Below, piece after piece: positions 62,901 to 64,000 of a DNA stretch of 64,000 bases. The notes below the pieces were generated by a model that searched no databases, was not told the origin of the DNA, and was given only the letters and a program-made list of their open reading frames with translations. Numbering within the stretch: the stretch's first letter is position 1; every line of letters begins with the position of its first letter. The stretch is from contig CAJNOP010000018.1 of NCBI GenBank assembly GCA_905250075.1, positions 2,734,149 to 2,798,148 on the forward strand. Reading direction: 5' to 3'. Position numbers and translations under genes: made by a program. The stretch is from Rotaria sp. Silwood1. Its lineage: Eukaryota; Rotifera; Eurotatoria; Philodinida; Philodinidae.

Positions 62901-64000
62901 TTCAGTTATTGACCAAGTAAAGTTTATGTACAATAAATAATTAATTAAAGCATTCATAATTAAGAAAAAAAAATCAGAATAGCATAGCTCTATGGATTTT
63001 ATATTTGCAAACATTTCGTTATTACTTAGCTGAATTTTTGTTCGCAATCCGGACATAATCATTCTTCGTCAAAACGTTATCATTTTTTTAAGAAAAAAAT
63101 CAAATTGTTTTGATATTATAAACGAAAATAAAAGCATTGGTTGTTTGAGCTCGGTTTATTTTTTGCTGCAAGATGTGTTTGAGATCAGCATAGATAATCA
63201 TATAAATGTTAACACATATGAGAAAGTGTCAGATTCATTCTATTGATGTGATGATTATCAACAATTAACTAATTATTTTCAAATTTTTCTTTTTTCTAAT
63301 TTTTTGATTTTTTTTTAGGGTTTTGGGTTTGTAACATTTGCATCTAGTGATGATGCCGATGCAGCTCGTGAAAAACTACATGGAGCTGTCGTTGAAGGAC
63401 GTAAAATTGAAGTATGTATATGAAAAAAATTTATCTCTATATCCATGTTAAATAATTTAAAAAAAATAAGAACTCTTCTTCTAGTTCTCTTTCGCATAAA
63501 TTGCGAATCAATGTTAACAGCAGAAATCGCTACAGCGATAGGAGGTAGAAATAACGATAAAAGGCAACCAAATATATTTCTATCTATTTCTTATTCCAAA
63601 CAACTGTTTTCGTTGCATGCCTGTTCGTGGCTGCTTGTTCGTCTCTTTCAACATTGATCCATTGTTTTTATTTTCTTATGTTTTTTTATTATTATTGATT
63701 AGTCAGATAAATGAACAATAATTTCGGGGGCATGATGAAATTCAATCACATTTTATACATTTATATATACACATTAAGTGCAAGTTTAACCTTAGAATTA
63801 TATTTAGATTATATACTTAGCTAATATTGTGTCCTATATGTTGTTGTCTGTTGCCTATCAATTTTGACATTTTTCGCTGCTCTATCCCATTTTTTTACCT
63901 ATATTCAAACTAAAAAAAAACAAAATATTAGATTCGTATATAAAATTTAAAAAAAAACTATATTAATTTTCAGCGCATGATGATATAATGTATGCATGGT
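59904..64000 (+). CDS. RBFOX: RBFOX-type RNA-binding splicing regulator, 5' part (gene runs off the window)
   Basis: Coding exons: 59904-60056 ([12 protein letters not shown]), alternative first exon 61381-61425 ([15 protein letters not shown]), 61634-62011, 62090-62263, 62322-62375 (54 nt) and 63319-63411 (93 nt); the remaining exons lie beyond 64000. All junctions are phase 0. The low-complexity N-terminus is Ser/Thr/Asn-rich with a short Ala run. The RRM starts [20 protein letters not shown] and continues [34 protein letters not shown] and [15 protein letters not shown]. This is nearly identical to vertebrate RBFOX1-3, including both RNP motifs and FNERGSKGFGF. The family binds (U)GCAUG in nuclear pre-mRNA and controls alternative exons in neurons and muscle. 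The 54-nt and 93-nt exons equal the vertebrate exon sizes. GCATG sites lie in the intron after the 93-nt exon, suggesting autoregulation. Confidence 0.93.
61381..61425 (+). CDS. RBFOX: Alternative first coding exon of RBFOX
   Basis: An ATG opens [15 protein letters not shown], 15 codons, ending at a good donor (AAT|GTAAGT) in phase 0, the same phase as the upstream first exon at 59904-60056. Either can splice to 61634. The preceding 250 bases are pyrimidine-rich, and no acceptor is needed if transcription starts there. Vertebrate RBFOX genes use several promoters in the same way. An internal in-frame cassette exon is also possible. Confidence 0.6.
63614..63619 (+). promoter_or_regulatory. TGCATG, RBFOX-binding motif in downstream intron
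   Basis: A UGCAUG element in the RNA, 203 bases after the 93-nt RRM exon. Additional GCATG cores are at 63730-63734 and 63975-63979. Downstream sites usually favour inclusion of the preceding exon. Confidence 0.5.
63993..63998 (+). promoter_or_regulatory. Second TGCATG motif in the same intron
   Basis: Same hexamer, near the right edge of the window, about 580 bases after the 93-nt exon. Part of the apparent cluster of (T)GCATG sites. Confidence 0.4.

Overview
The window is AT-rich animal nuclear DNA. It most resembles a rotifer, and probably a bdelloid of the Rotaria type. The support is gene style: GT-AG introns that are often only 48-70 bases long, single-exon rhodopsin-like receptors with a non-canonical DRY box, a B-box/coiled-coil/propeller protein, an arginine ADP-ribosyltransferase relative, and secreted or single-pass proteins with Thr/Ser/Asn-rich tails. 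The species is an inference. The GPCR, RBFOX, B-box, C2 and Integrator calls do not depend on it.

Left third (1-27.8 kb): a single-exon GPCR (3786-4844, +); a decayed Cys-cluster/propeller-like pseudogene (7953-9103, +); a five-exon type II membrane protein with a jelly-roll-like ectodomain (9897-11617, +); a four-exon Ala/Gln-rich coiled-coil protein with disordered ends (13767-14918, +); a three-exon type I membrane protein (22084-24528, +); and a small two-piece minus-strand gene (25079-25509). About 7 kb between 14.9 and 22.1 kb holds no supported gene.

Middle (27.8-36 kb): a repeat-rich decay zone. It holds an arginine ADP-ribosyltransferase pseudogene, a gag-like zinc-knuckle relic, a 93-bp tandem duplication beside a GC-rich island, an OTU-protease-like relic that has lost its catalytic motif, and a 100-N assembly gap at 35708-35807.

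Right half: a C2-domain gene whose C-terminal domain recalls a family I know from fungi (36091-38107, +), with a mariner-derived inverted repeat and a 46-bp minisatellite in its second intron; a four-exon Integrator subunit 10-like gene (40261-46730, +) with a dead mariner transposase in its third intron; a two-exon, 97-residue secreted protein that could be a peptide precursor (47283-47631, +); three inverted-repeat elements (about 50.1, 50.9 and 57.5 kb); a B-box protein (52690-54009, -); and the 5' two-thirds of an RBFOX splicing factor gene (59904 to beyond the right edge, +). The RBFOX gene has two alternative first coding exons and keeps the 54-nt and 93-nt RRM exons known from vertebrates.

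The genes are independent eukaryotic units. I see no operon, gene cluster, CRISPR array, rRNA or tRNA. All exon coordinates were read by hand from splice sites and reading frame.
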